From NCBI GenBank assembly GCA_002490725.1, contig DKUN01000013.1, positions 41,762 through 105,761 of the forward strand: a stretch of DNA of 64,000 nt, given 5' to 3'. The notes beneath the pieces were generated by a model. That model searched no databases. It was not told where the DNA came from and was given only the letters and a program-made list of their open reading frames with translations. Below, in pieces: positions 7,933-16,889 of the stretch. Numbering within the stretch: the first letter of the stretch is position 1; every line of letters begins with the position of its first letter. Position numbers and translations under genes: made by a program. Origin of the DNA: Porphyromonadaceae bacterium UBA7203 (GTDB lineage: Bacteria; Bacteroidota; Bacteroidia; Bacteroidales; Muribaculaceae).

Positions 7933-9870
7933 TTAGAAGTTAGTCATTTTGTTGACTTCGTCGGTCAACTCGGCTGCAAAGTTAGCAATTTTTACGGAAC
8001 CTTTATCACCTTCGCCCTGTTTTCTTACGGAAACTTCGCCATTTTCTTGTTCTTTTTCGCCAACAATAAGCATGTAGGGTATGCGTTTGAGCTCATTGTC
8101 GCGAATTTTGCGGCCGATTTTCTCGTTGCGGGCGTCAACGCTCACGCGGATGTCGGCTTCTTCGAGCCTGCGTTTTACTTCGTAGGCGTAGTCGTTGAAC
8201 TTTTCGGAGATGGGAAGGATGATTACCTGTTCGGGAGCGAGCCAGAGCGGGAAGCGGCCTGCGGTGTGCTCGAGCAGCACGGCGACAAAGCGTTCCATCG
8301 AGCCGAAGGGCGCGCGGTGAATCATCACGGGGCGGTGTTTGGCGTTGTCGGCGCCGGTATATTCGAGCTGGAAGCGCTCGGGGAGGTTATAGTCGACCTG
8401 GATTGTGCCGAGCTGCCAGCGGCGGCCGAGCGCATCCTTGACCATGAAGTCGAGTTTCGGGCCGTAGAAGGCTGCTTCGCCGGTTTCCTGGCGGGCGTTG
8501 ATGCCCTTTTCGGCACAGGCTTCGATGATTGCCTGTTCGGCTTTGTGCCAGTTTTCGTCGGAGCCGATGTATTTGGTGGGGTTCGACGGGTCGCGCAGCG
8601 AAATCTGGGCTTCGTAGTTTTCGAACTTCAGAGCCTTGAAGATGTAGAGGATGATATCCATGACCTTAAGGAACTCGTCCTTGATCTGGTCAGGTGCGCA
8701 GTAGATGTGGGCGTCGTCTTGAGTGAAGCCGCGCACACGGGTCAGACCGTGGAGCTCTCCGCTCTGCTCGTAGCGGTAAACCGTGCCGAATTCGGCAAGG
8801 CGCAGGGGCAGTTCGCGGTAGCTGCGAGGCAGGGCGCGGAAGATTTCGCAGTGGTGGGGGCAGTTCATCGGCTTGAGCAGGTATTCCTCACCTTCTTCGG
8901 GGGTGTGGATTGGCTGGAACGAGTCTTTGCCGTATTTTGCGTAGTGGCCCGAGGTGACGTAGAGCTGCTTGTTGCCGATGTGGGGGGTGATTACCTGCTG
9001 GTAGCCGTAGCGCTTCTGGATTTTGCGCAGGAACTGCTCGAGGCGGTCGCGCAGGGCGGCGCCTTTGGGAAGCCACAGGGGCAGGCCCTGGCCTACGTTG
9101 GCCGAGAAAGCGAAGAGTTCCATTTCCTTGCCGAGCTTGCGGTGGTCGCGTTTCTTGGCTTCCTCGAGCAGGGCCAGATGCTCATCGAGCATTTTCTGCT
9201 TGGGGAAGGTGATGCCGTAGACGCGCACCAGCTGCTGGCGCTTTTCGTCGCCGCGCCAGTATGCGCCGGCGAGGCTCATGATTTTAACGGCCTTGATGGC
9301 GCCGGTGTTGGGCAGGTGGGGTCCGCGACACAGGTCGGTGAATGCGCCCTGAGTGTAGGTTGTGATGTGGCCGTCCTCGAGTTCGGAGATGAGCTCGCAC
9401 TTGTAGACCTCGCCGCGGTCGCCGAATGCTTTCAGCGCATCGGCTTTGGTGATGTCGGCGCGGACAATGGCTTCCTTTTTGCGCGCCAGTTCGATCATTT
9501 TCTTTTCGATGGCGGGGAAGTCGGCTGCGGTGATGTCGTGGCCGTTGGTGTCGATGTCGTAGTAGAATCCGTTTTCAATTGCAGGGCCGATGCCGAATTT
9601 CACGCCGGGAAAGAGTTCCTGCAGGGCTTCGGCCAGCAGGTGGGCGGAGCTGTGCCAGAAGGCGTGCTTGCCTTCGGGGTCGTCCCATTTGAACAATTGG
9701 AGGGTGGCGTCGGCGGCCACGGGGCGGCTGAGGTCCCATTCCTGGCCGTTGACAAAGGCGGCGAGCACGTCCTGTGCCAGCCTGGGGCTGATTGATTCAG
9801 CTATTTGCAAAGGGGTAACGCCCGCTTCAAACTGCTTGACGCTCCCGTCGGGAAATGTAATGTTAATCAT
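7933..9870 (-). CDS. thrS: Threonyl-tRNA synthetase
   Basis: 645 residues. Charges tRNA-Thr. Domains in order: TGS (1-60), the editing/SAD domain with the HSSAHLLAEAL motif near 75, the class II catalytic core (MNCPHHCEIF near 340; HRAPFGSMERF near 517) and an anticodon-binding domain (from about 545). First gene of the thrS-infC-rpmI-rplT operon. Its promoter element is at 9899-9906, giving a short leader with no room for a T-box, which this phylum lacks in any case. Confidence 0.98.
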   Translation of the reverse strand: MINITFPDGSVKQFEAGVTPLQIAESISPRLAQDVLAAFVNGQEWDLSRPVAADATLQLFKWDDPEGKHAFWHSSAHLLAEALQELFPGVKFGIGPAIENGFYYDIDTNGHDITAADFPAIEKKMIELARKKEAIVRADITKADALKAFGDRGEVYKCELISELEDGHITTYTQGAFTDLCRGPHLPNTGAIKAVKIMSLAGAYWRGDEKRQQLVRVYGITFPKQKMLDEHLALLEEAKKRDHRKLGKEMELFAFSANVGQGLPLWLPKGAALRDRLEQFLRKIQKRYGYQQVITPHIGNKQLYVTSGHYAKYGKDSFQPIHTPEEGEEYLLKPMNCPHHCEIFRALPRSYRELPLRLAEFGTVYRYEQSGELHGLTRVRGFTQDDAHIYCAPDQIKDEFLKVMDIILYIFKALKFENYEAQISLRDPSNPTKYIGSDENWHKAEQAIIEACAEKGINARQETGEAAFYGPKLDFMVKDALGRRWQLGTIQVDYNLPERFQLEYTGADNAKHRPVMIHRAPFGSMERFVAVLLEHTAGRFPLWLAPEQVIILPISEKFNDYAYEVKRRLEEADIRVSVDARNEKIGRKIRDNELKRIPYMLIVGEKEQENGEVSVRKQGEGDKGSVKIANFAAELTDEVNKMTNF

Positions 9871-9898
9871 TTTTGAGTGATAGTTGCAAAAATCGGCG

Positions 9899-9906
9899 CA
9901 AAGGTA
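9899..9906 (-). promoter_or_regulatory. TAnnTTTG promoter element of the thrS operon
   Basis: The minus strand reads TACCTTTG, 28 bases from the thrS ATG. Confidence 0.7.
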
Positions 9907-10058
9907 CGAAAAAAATGTTAAAACTCAAAACCTTATCCCGATTTTCTCCCGACTCGCCGCGCGGAAGGTTTAAATGGAATTATGTGAGGAATTATGTGAG
10001 GTAGTGAAGAATTGGCGGATTTGGAGCGGTTTGTGGTGTGTATGTCGCGGATAATGCG

Positions 10059-10066
10059 TACCTTTG
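10059..10066 (+). promoter_or_regulatory. TAnnTTTG element immediately before glsA
   Basis: TACCTTTG ends only seven bases before the ATG at 10074. Transcription would start within about five bases of the start codon, so the glsA message is nearly leaderless. This also argues against the earlier in-frame ATG at 10038, which lies upstream of the promoter. Confidence 0.65.
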
Positions 10067-10073
10067 CAGCCGA

Positions 10074-10895
10074 ATGGAACTCAAAGTCGATGTTGACGAG
10101 CTGCTGCGGAATCGCGCACCGCGTTATTATAAATGGATTCCGGGCGTTGTTGTGCGCGCTCTGGAGCGATATGTGTGTCAGGATCAGCTTAACGATATTT
10201 TGCGTGCCACATCGGGTTTAACCGGTTCTGCGTTTGCGCGGGCCATGCTCGAGTATCTCGACGTGGACTATGCCGTTGTCGATTCCGAGGGTAACCTTCC
10301 GGAGCCCGGCGTGCCCGTTACTTATGTCAGCAATCATCCGCTCGGGGCGCTCGACGGCGTCTGTCTGATTGACTGGGTTGCCCGGCGTCATGGCTGTGAG
10401 CCTGCCTTTGTGGTCAATGATTTGCTGTCGGTTGTAAAGCCGCTTGAAAATATCTTCATTCCAATCAATAAGCACGGCCGCCAGAGCCGCGGCGCGGTTA
10501 GTGAAGTCGACGCCGCGTTTTGCGACACGGGGCGTCCGGTCATCATGTTTCCTGCCGGCCTCTGCTCGCGCCAGCGCACGCCGGGCGCTGAAATTCTCGA
10601 TTTGAAGTGGAACAAGATGTTTGTTCAGAAGAGCGCCGAGGCCGGACGCACTGTGGTGCCCCTGCGGTTTGAGGGGGCAAACTCCGCCGCTTTTTATCGG
10701 CTGGCCCGTCGCCGCGAGCGTTTAGGCCTGAAGTTCAATGTTGAAATGATAAGGCTGCCACGCGAAATTTTCAGCGGAGCCGGCCGGCGCTTTGCCGTCA
10801 AGGTGGGCTGCCCCATCGACCCCTCGCTTCTCAAACGCGGCCTTGGAGCCCAGGCCCAGGCTATGGAAATCAGAGATTATATCTACACATTATAA
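10074..10895 (+). CDS. glsA: Glycine-lipid O-acyltransferase GlsA (PlsC/OlsA family)
   Basis: 273 residues from the ATG chosen at 10074 (MELKVDVDELL). It is a PlsC-type acyltransferase with NHPLGALDG at 87-95, which holds the catalytic His88 and Asp94; the spacing is H-x5-D rather than H-x4-D. A later MFPAGLCSRQ segment matches the second acyltransferase block. In Bacteroides, GlsB makes N-acyl-glycine and GlsA adds the second acyl chain. The next gene, 6 bases on, is a GlsB homologue, which supports this role strongly. Confidence 0.82.
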   Translation: MELKVDVDELLRNRAPRYYKWIPGVVVRALERYVCQDQLNDILRATSGLTGSAFARAMLEYLDVDYAVVDSEGNLPEPGVPVTYVSNHPLGALDGVCLIDWVARRHGCEPAFVVNDLLSVVKPLENIFIPINKHGRQSRGAVSEVDAAFCDTGRPVIMFPAGLCSRQRTPGAEILDLKWNKMFVQKSAEAGRTVVPLRFEGANSAAFYRLARRRERLGLKFNVEMIRLPREIFSGAGRRFAVKVGCPIDPSLLKRGLGAQAQAMEIRDYIYTL

Positions 10896-10901
10896 TATAT
10901 T

Positions 10902-11846
10902 ATGAATGCACCTGTAATAGATGCCATCCCGGTAGAACTGCTCAAATCGGAACTTACGCCCGAACGTTTCTTGCGCCATAGTAATCGCGGCGGCAATGAA
11001 TTATACGTTGTCGACGCCCATTGCGCACCTAACGTGATGCTCGAAATCGGACGCCTGCGCGAAATTGCTTTCCGTCTGGGCGGCGGTGGAACGGGCAAGG
11101 AGGTCGATATTGACGAGTTTGACCTGATGGATCCTCCGCTGAAGCAGCTTGTTGTGTGGGATCCGTCGGCAATGCAGATTGTCGGTGGCTATCGTTTTAT
11201 TCTTGGTCGCGACGTGCGAACTGAACTTGACGGCTCGCCGCGTATTGCTACCGGCCATATGTTTCGCTTCTCGCCCCGCTTCATGCGCGATTACATGCCT
11301 TACACAATCGAGCTCGGCCGCTCGTTTGTGCGCGTCGAAGCTCAGGCAACCCGAAGCAGCGGTGCTATTTTTGCATTAGATAACCTTTGGGACGGTCTTG
11401 GCGCTCTGGTAGTGCAGAATCCTGAAATCAGATATCTGTTCGGCAAGGTGACGATGTATCCCAGCTATAACAGCGAATGCCGCAACATGATTCTTTACTT
11501 CTTCAAAAAGCATTTCAATGACCCTGACATGCTTGTGCGCCCCATAATTCCGCTCGATGCCAAGTTTGACGTCGAAAGTCTGGAGGCTATGTTTCCCGAC
11601 GGCGGCGAGTTTCGCGAGGACTACAAGCTGCTCAACCACCACGTGCGCGAGTATGGCATAAACATTCCGCCGCTGGTCAACGCCTATATGACTCTATCGC
11701 CCGCAATGCTCTATTTCGGCACCGCCATCAATCCCGAGTTCGGCAATGTCGAGGAGAGTGCCATACTTATCAGTGTCAATGAAATTGCCGAGGAGAAAAA
11801 ACGCCGTCACATCGAGTCGTTTGTTCCGGGAGAAAAACCATCATAA
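10902..11846 (+). CDS. glsB: Glycine N-acyltransferase GlsB (OlsB-like GNAT)
   Basis: 314 residues. GNAT-fold acyl-ACP-dependent N-acyltransferase of the OlsB/hemolysin-like group. Recognisable blocks are REIAFRLGGGGTGKEVDIDEFD near 50-70, the QIVGGYRF strand, and IELGRSFV. It starts N-acyl-glycine formation, the first step of glycine (flavolipin-type) lipid synthesis that matters for Bacteroides stress fitness. It lies 6 bases after glsA and 9 bases before pyrK, so all four genes from glsA to pyrD form one unit. Confidence 0.85.
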   Translation: MNAPVIDAIPVELLKSELTPERFLRHSNRGGNELYVVDAHCAPNVMLEIGRLREIAFRLGGGGTGKEVDIDEFDLMDPPLKQLVVWDPSAMQIVGGYRFILGRDVRTELDGSPRIATGHMFRFSPRFMRDYMPYTIELGRSFVRVEAQATRSSGAIFALDNLWDGLGALVVQNPEIRYLFGKVTMYPSYNSECRNMILYFFKKHFNDPDMLVRPIIPLDAKFDVESLEAMFPDGGEFREDYKLLNHHVREYGINIPPLVNAYMTLSPAMLYFGTAINPEFGNVEESAILISVNEIAEEKKRRHIESFVPGEKPS

Positions 11847-11855
11847 ATCCAGCAT

Positions 11856-12656
11856 ATGCAACAGTCACACTCTGAATTGCCCGGGCGTGTGGTAGTCGAC
11901 ATGACTCTTGAGTCGATGACTCCGCTCGGCAACAGTTACGGCCTGCTGGCTCTCAAAGCCGACGGCCCTCTTCCTGAAGTCATTGCAGGGCAGTTTGCCC
12001 AGGTGCGCATTGACAGGTCGAAAACCACATTCCTGCGACGCCCGATTTCAATCTGCACGGCCAATGCCGCCGAAGGCCGCATTGAACTGCTTGTGCGCCG
12101 TGCCGGTGCCGGCACGGCAGCGCTGCTCGAGGCCGCTCCGGGCGATAAAATCAATCTGATGTTGCCGCTTGGCCGCGGTTTCTCCGTTCCTGCCGGCGAT
12201 AAGAGTGAGAGCCTGCTGCTCGTGGGCGGAGGTGTCGGAGTCGCTCCGATGCTTGCTCTGGGCCTGCGGCTGAGCTCTATGGGCCTGCGTCCGGAGTTTC
12301 TGCTTGGTGCCCGCACCGAGAGCGACCTGCTGCTGCTTGACCGCTTCCGCGAAATCGGCACGGTGCATATCACCACCGACGACGGTTCGGCCGGCGTCAA
12401 GGGAGTCGTAACGGCTCATCCCTGCCTCAATCGTTCCGTCGACCGGGTTTACTGCTGTGGTCCGAAACCGATGATGGTCGCCGTGGCAAAAGCCGCGTCG
12501 CGTTTGGGCGCGACCTGCGAGGTTAGTCTCGAAAACATGATGGCGTGCGGTCTCGGCGCCTGCCTCTGTTGTGTGGAAAAGACAGTGAAAGGCAATGTGT
12601 GTGTCTGCACCGAAGGTCCAGTATTCAACATAAATCAACTGACATGGCAAGACTGA
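11856..12656 (+). CDS. pyrK: Dihydroorotate dehydrogenase B, electron-transfer subunit
   Basis: 266 residues. FAD domain (FLRRPISIC near 50-58, the FAD-binding RPISI motif), NAD-binding Rossmann part (LLVGGGVGVAPML near 115-127), and a C-terminal [2Fe-2S] Cys cluster (MMACGLGACLCC, later CTEGPVF). With PyrD it passes electrons from dihydroorotate to NAD+. It overlaps pyrD by 13 bases, consistent with the heterotetramer being made in equal amounts. Confidence 0.95.
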   Translation: MQQSHSELPGRVVVDMTLESMTPLGNSYGLLALKADGPLPEVIAGQFAQVRIDRSKTTFLRRPISICTANAAEGRIELLVRRAGAGTAALLEAAPGDKINLMLPLGRGFSVPAGDKSESLLLVGGGVGVAPMLALGLRLSSMGLRPEFLLGARTESDLLLLDRFREIGTVHITTDDGSAGVKGVVTAHPCLNRSVDRVYCCGPKPMMVAVAKAASRLGATCEVSLENMMACGLGACLCCVEKTVKGNVCVCTEGPVFNINQLTWQD

Positions 12657-13549
12657 ATGTTTCAATCGGCTCGCTGCAGCTGAAAAATCCCGTAATGACA
12701 GCCAGCGGCACGTTTGGCTACGGCGAGGAATTTGCCGACTTCATGGAGCTCAGCTCTATTGGCGGCATTATTGTGAAAGGAACTACGCTTCACGCCCGCG
12801 AGGGCAACGACTATCCGCGCATGGTAGAGACCCCGTCGGGCATGCTCAACGCCGTAGGCCTGCAGAACAAGGGTGTGAACTACTTTGCCGAACACATTTA
12901 TCCGCGCATAAAAGACTGCGGCACGGAGGTTATTGTCAACGTCAGCGGCGCAACGGTCGAGGACTATGTCGGAGTGGCCGAGCGTCTGTCGGAACTTTCA
13001 GGCATTCACGCAATCGAGGTCAACATATCCTGCCCCAACGTGAAGCAGGGCGGCATGGCTTTCGGCACCACGGCCAAGGGTGCGGCAGCCGTCACATCGG
13101 CGCTGCGCAAGGCCTGGAACCGCACTATGATTGTGAAGCTCAGTCCCAATGTGACTGATATTACGGAAATTGCGCGTGCGGTCGAAGACGAGGGCGCCGA
13201 TTCGGTGAGCCTCATCAACACACTGATGGGCATGGCGGTCGACGTCGAGCGCCGGCGTCCATATCTCAGCACGGTGACCGGCGGCCTCAGCGGTCCGGCT
13301 GTGCGCCCCGTGGCGGTGCGTATGGTCTGGCAGGTAGCCAAGGCGGTCAAGATTCCGGTTATCGGTTTGGGCGGTATTACCTGCGGCCGCGATGCGCTTG
13401 AGTTCCTGATGGCGGGAGCCACAGCCGTCGAGGTCGGCACCGCCAATTTCCTTGATCCGGCAGTCAGCTCGCGCATAGTCAGCGAGATTTCCGACTATTG
13501 CGAACGTCATAAAATATCCGATATCCGCGAAATTATCGGTATAATCTGA
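12644..13549 (+). CDS. pyrD: Dihydroorotate dehydrogenase B, catalytic subunit
   Basis: 301 residues from the ATG at 12644 (MARLNVSIGSLQL); an upstream in-frame extension runs through pyrK and is rejected. Type 1B FMN enzyme that oxidises dihydroorotate in UMP synthesis. Visible: NPVMTASGTFGYG near 14, NISCPNVKQGG with the active-site Cys near 125, SLINTL near 190, and the FMN phosphate loop GLGGI. The chain ends GII, normal for the family. Confidence 0.96.
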   Translation: MARLNVSIGSLQLKNPVMTASGTFGYGEEFADFMELSSIGGIIVKGTTLHAREGNDYPRMVETPSGMLNAVGLQNKGVNYFAEHIYPRIKDCGTEVIVNVSGATVEDYVGVAERLSELSGIHAIEVNISCPNVKQGGMAFGTTAKGAAAVTSALRKAWNRTMIVKLSPNVTDITEIARAVEDEGADSVSLINTLMGMAVDVERRRPYLSTVTGGLSGPAVRPVAVRMVWQVAKAVKIPVIGLGGITCGRDALEFLMAGATAVEVGTANFLDPAVSSRIVSEISDYCERHKISDIREIIGII

Positions 13550-13649
13550 TTGGAGCGGAGCGGCAGCGTCACCACCGGTTTGACCTGCCGCTCCGGCTTC
13601 GTTGGTTTCCTTATTCACCTCGTTTTTTGCTCGATTGGCGAAAATTGCG

Positions 13650-13657
13650 TATCTTTG
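13650..13657 (+). promoter_or_regulatory. TAnnTTTG element just before the outer-membrane protein operon
   Basis: TATCTTTG ends seven bases before the ATG at 13665, the same near-leaderless arrangement as at glsA. It fixes the start of the downstream gene, since an earlier in-frame start would lie upstream of the promoter. Confidence 0.65.
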
Positions 13658-13664
13658 TGCCCAA

Positions 13665-14414
13665 ATGCTACGCAAATTTATCCGTCAGGGCCTGTCGGCC
13701 CTTGTGTTTATTGCTTCGTGTGCGGCGCCGGGTTTAGCTCAGGTGCCCTTTGATCGCGGCATGAAGGAAAAGACGGTTTTCGTGCCGAAAGGTCAGTGGA
13801 TTGCCGGCGTAAGCGTCAGCTACACCGCCGAAAAACTCGACAACTATAAGTTTCTTATTATTGAGGACCTTCAGGGCCGGGGCTACTCGTTCAAAGTCAG
13901 CCCCATGTGTATGTATGCCTTTGCCAATGACCTTGCTGCCGGCGGCCGGTTTTCATACTCACGCTCGCTGATTAAGCTCGACGGAGCTTCAATCAAGCTT
14001 GCTTCCGACATGAACTATGATCTCGACCACCTCTATTCGTTGAGTCACAGTTATGGAGGAACGCTCCTTTTCAGAAACTACATAGCCCTGGGTAACTCGA
14101 CCCGTTTCGGCATATTTAACGAAATCCAGCTGCAGCTTTCGGGAGGCCAGAGCAAACTTGCCACCGGAGTTGGCGAAACGCTGAGCGGCACTTACTCGAG
14201 GGTGTTCAACTGCAATGTTGGCGTTACGCCGGGCATGATAATGTTTCTCAACAACTACTCGGCAATCGAGGTCAATATCGGTGTGCTCGGCTTTAACTTC
14301 CAGGACCGCAAGATGGTTACCGACCAGATCTACATTGCCAACATGAAGCGCCGCTCGGCTAACTTCAAAATCAATTTATTTTCAATAACATTCGGCACAG
14401 TGTTCTATATATGA
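13665..14414 (+). CDS. Probable outer-membrane beta-barrel protein (paralogue 1)
   Basis: 249 residues with a signal peptide (MLRKFIRQG, cleavage near GLAQ). The rest alternates hydrophobic and polar residues in beta-strand style and ends in an aromatic/Ile residue (TVFYI), like an outer-membrane barrel. It is related to the next gene: VFVPKGQWIAG and RNYIALGNSTRFGIFNE match LFIPRGQWNFG and RNYVGLGRNKRFAVFNE there. Function unknown. It opens an operon of five genes joined by short overlaps, running to 18674. Confidence 0.7.
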   Translation: MLRKFIRQGLSALVFIASCAAPGLAQVPFDRGMKEKTVFVPKGQWIAGVSVSYTAEKLDNYKFLIIEDLQGRGYSFKVSPMCMYAFANDLAAGGRFSYSRSLIKLDGASIKLASDMNYDLDHLYSLSHSYGGTLLFRNYIALGNSTRFGIFNEIQLQLSGGQSKLATGVGETLSGTYSRVFNCNVGVTPGMIMFLNNYSAIEVNIGVLGFNFQDRKMVTDQIYIANMKRRSANFKINLFSITFGTVFYI

Positions 14415-15325
14415 TACCCGCATTTGTCAGACGTATAGCCCTTGTAGCCGCATGTTGGACGGTATCTGCGGGCGCAGGAGCCGTGGAGCCGGTTCATCAG
14501 CCCGCGGTCGACTTTGCCGAGCGCGCAACTATCAGACAGACCGGAAAATATGCTGAAAAAACATTTCGCACTGCGTCAGACGTCCTTGACCAGGACCTGG
14601 TCATTGTCAACGGCACCGACACCGTGTCGATGATTCTGCCCCAGCGCAATTTCAGTCGTTATGATCGCGGACTGTTCAACTACCTGTTCATTCCCCGCGG
14701 GCAGTGGAACTTCGGGCTTACCGCCAGCTATGGCGAAGTAAACACTGAAGACATACAGCTGCTGTCGATTCTCACCGATATCAGCGTCAAGGGCAAGACG
14801 TATGCCATCAAACCGTCGGTCCACTACTTTTTTCGCCATAACCAGAGCGTCGGTCTCAAGATTGTCTACACCCACGCCCAGGCGGGTATCGGCTCGCTCG
14901 GCCTTGACATCGACGATGACATGAGCTTCCATCTTTCCAATGTTGACTACGTGTCGACAACTTATTCGGGAGCCGTGACCTATCGCAACTATGTCGGACT
15001 CGGCCGCAACAAACGTTTCGCCGTGTTCAACGAGGTCGACCTTTCGTTTACGTCGGGTAGCAGCGACTTTACGCGCCTTTACAACAATGAGCCCAAACAT
15101 ACTCACACACGCATCAATGAAGTCGCCCTGAATTTCAGCCCCGGCATCTGCGTCTTCATTATGGAAAACGTGAGCTTCAACCTTTCGTTCGGCGTGTTTG
15201 GTCTGAAATACCGCACGGAACATCAGGCAACCAACGGAATCGACGAAGGTACGCGCGTAAGTTCCGGCGCCAATTTCCGATTTAATATCTTCAATATCAA
15301 CTTTGGCTTAGGTGTACACATTTAA
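14411..15325 (+). CDS. Probable outer-membrane beta-barrel protein (paralogue 2)
   Basis: 304 residues, overlapping the previous stop by four bases (ATGA). Signal peptide (MIPAFVRRIALVAACW, cleavage near AGA), then about 60 residues absent from the first paralogue (DLVIVNGTDTVSMILPQRN), then the shared barrel. It ends FNINFGLGVHI. The pair probably arose by tandem duplication. Both may work with the PCMD lipoprotein that follows; no substrate can be read from the sequence. Confidence 0.68.
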   Translation: MIPAFVRRIALVAACWTVSAGAGAVEPVHQPAVDFAERATIRQTGKYAEKTFRTASDVLDQDLVIVNGTDTVSMILPQRNFSRYDRGLFNYLFIPRGQWNFGLTASYGEVNTEDIQLLSILTDISVKGKTYAIKPSVHYFFRHNQSVGLKIVYTHAQAGIGSLGLDIDDDMSFHLSNVDYVSTTYSGAVTYRNYVGLGRNKRFAVFNEVDLSFTSGSSDFTRLYNNEPKHTHTRINEVALNFSPGICVFIMENVSFNLSFGVFGLKYRTEHQATNGIDEGTRVSSGANFRFNIFNINFGLGVHI

Positions 15326-16889
15326 TCGCATACTGACAGTGGTTGCAGTGGCGCTGGTCGCTCTGCTGACGGGCGGTTGCATTCATAACGACCTGCCTTA
15401 CCCGCGCATTGCCGCCAACATCACCGATATCATGGTCGAGGGCCAGGCCAACGCGCCTGTCATTGACCCTCAGACCCGCACTATAACCATAGCCATGGAC
15501 GAGGAGGCCGACCTTCAGCACGTTGCCCTGCTCAGCTATAAACTTGAACCCGAAGGCTGCACGGCCGTAGGCCTTGACCAAGAACTTAACCTCGTGCGTC
15601 CGCTTTACGTGACCGTCAGTCTGTATCAGGACTATGTCTGGACTATCAAAGCCACGCAGAACGTGGAGCGCTATATTACCATGTCATCGCAGATGGGTGC
15701 TCCGGTCATTGATGTTCCCGGCCGTCGCGTCATTGTCTACGTGCCCCGCGGAACCGACCTGTCGCGCCTCAAGGTGCTGACAATGAAGCTCGGAAGCTCG
15801 GCTGCTGTAATGACTCCCGACATCGTCGGCGTGGAAACCGACTTTACGCGTCCGGTCGAGGTGGTGGTCAGCGACTATGGCCGCGAAAGCCTCTGGACCA
15901 TCTATGTCGAAGTAATCGATGCGTCGGTGACGCTCACCGGCGTGGACGCATGGACGCGTGTGGCCTGGCTCAAGGCCAGTGTGGCCGATGAGAGCACCGG
16001 CGGATTTGAATATCGCCTCCAGGGCGCCGACGACTGGATCAGGGTGCCTCAGAACGAGGTTACGGCCGTTGCCGGTGTGATAACCGCCCGCCTCAGCCAT
16101 CTGTCGCCGATGACCGCCTATGAGGTGCGCGCTTACTGTGGCAATGATGCTTCCGCAGCCGAGTCGTTCACAACCGGCGGGGAAATTCAGCTGCCGAACG
16201 CGACGTTCGACGAGTGGTGGCTCAGCGACAAGGTGTGGAACCCGTGGGCCGAGGGCGGTTCGCCCTATTGGGATACGGGTAACAAGGGCGCCGCGACGCT
16301 GGGCGACAGCAATTCGCAGCCTACCTCCGACACCCAGTCCGGCACCGGCTATGCCGCCCGTCTAAGCAGCGAGTTCAAGGGCATCGGCTCGCTCGGAAAA
16401 CTTGCCGCCGGCAATATATTCACAGGCGTGTATGTGCGCACCGACGGCACGAACGGCATTCTGAACTTCGGTCGCGAATTCTCGGCACGGCCAACACGCC
16501 TGCGCGCCATGTTTAAGTATAATTCAGCTCCTGTCAGTCATGTAGGCTCCGACGCGCGCTTTGCCGACTGGAAAGGCCGCCCCGATACGGCTCAGGTCTA
16601 CATTGCCTTGACTGACTGGTCTGCACCCTACGAAATCCGCACGAATCCGCGCAACCAGCAGCTGTTTAATCCGGCCGACCCTCATGTCATTGCCTACGGC
16701 AGCTTTAGTTGTGGAGAGACCGTGGCCGACTGGACGCCGCTGTCGGTCAACCTCGAGTATAGAAGCACGTCGCGTGTGCCCCGCTACATACTCATTGTCT
16801 GCACGGCCAGCAAGTATGGTGACTATTTTGTCGGCGGAGCCGGCTCTGTTTTAACAATCGATGATTTAGTGCTCGAATATGACTACTGA
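15312..16889 (+). CDS. PCMD-type surface lipoprotein
   Basis: 525 residues from a GTG start that overlaps the upstream gene by 14 bases. Lipoprotein signal with lipobox LTGGC near residues 19-23. Three immunoglobulin-like or fibronectin-like stretches (about 30-105, 110-190, 195-285) precede a C-terminal putative carbohydrate metabolism domain (FDEWWLSDKVWNPWAEGG ... PYWDTGNKG ... TIDDLVLEY). PCMD proteins of Bacteroidales are thought to bind glycans. Its place after two outer-membrane barrels suggests an envelope complex. Confidence 0.78.
   Translation: MYTFNRILTVVAVALVALLTGGCIHNDLPYPRIAANITDIMVEGQANAPVIDPQTRTITIAMDEEADLQHVALLSYKLEPEGCTAVGLDQELNLVRPLYVTVSLYQDYVWTIKATQNVERYITMSSQMGAPVIDVPGRRVIVYVPRGTDLSRLKVLTMKLGSSAAVMTPDIVGVETDFTRPVEVVVSDYGRESLWTIYVEVIDASVTLTGVDAWTRVAWLKASVADESTGGFEYRLQGADDWIRVPQNEVTAVAGVITARLSHLSPMTAYEVRAYCGNDASAAESFTTGGEIQLPNATFDEWWLSDKVWNPWAEGGSPYWDTGNKGAATLGDSNSQPTSDTQSGTGYAARLSSEFKGIGSLGKLAAGNIFTGVYVRTDGTNGILNFGREFSARPTRLRAMFKYNSAPVSHVGSDARFADWKGRPDTAQVYIALTDWSAPYEIRTNPRNQQLFNPADPHVIAYGSFSCGETVADWTPLSVNLEYRSTSRVPRYILIVCTASKYGDYFVGGAGSVLTIDDLVLEYDY

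Noticed and set aside
8047..9795. Long open frame antisense to thrS
   Set aside because: It exactly shadows thrS, has no family features, and arises from the GC-rich codon pattern.
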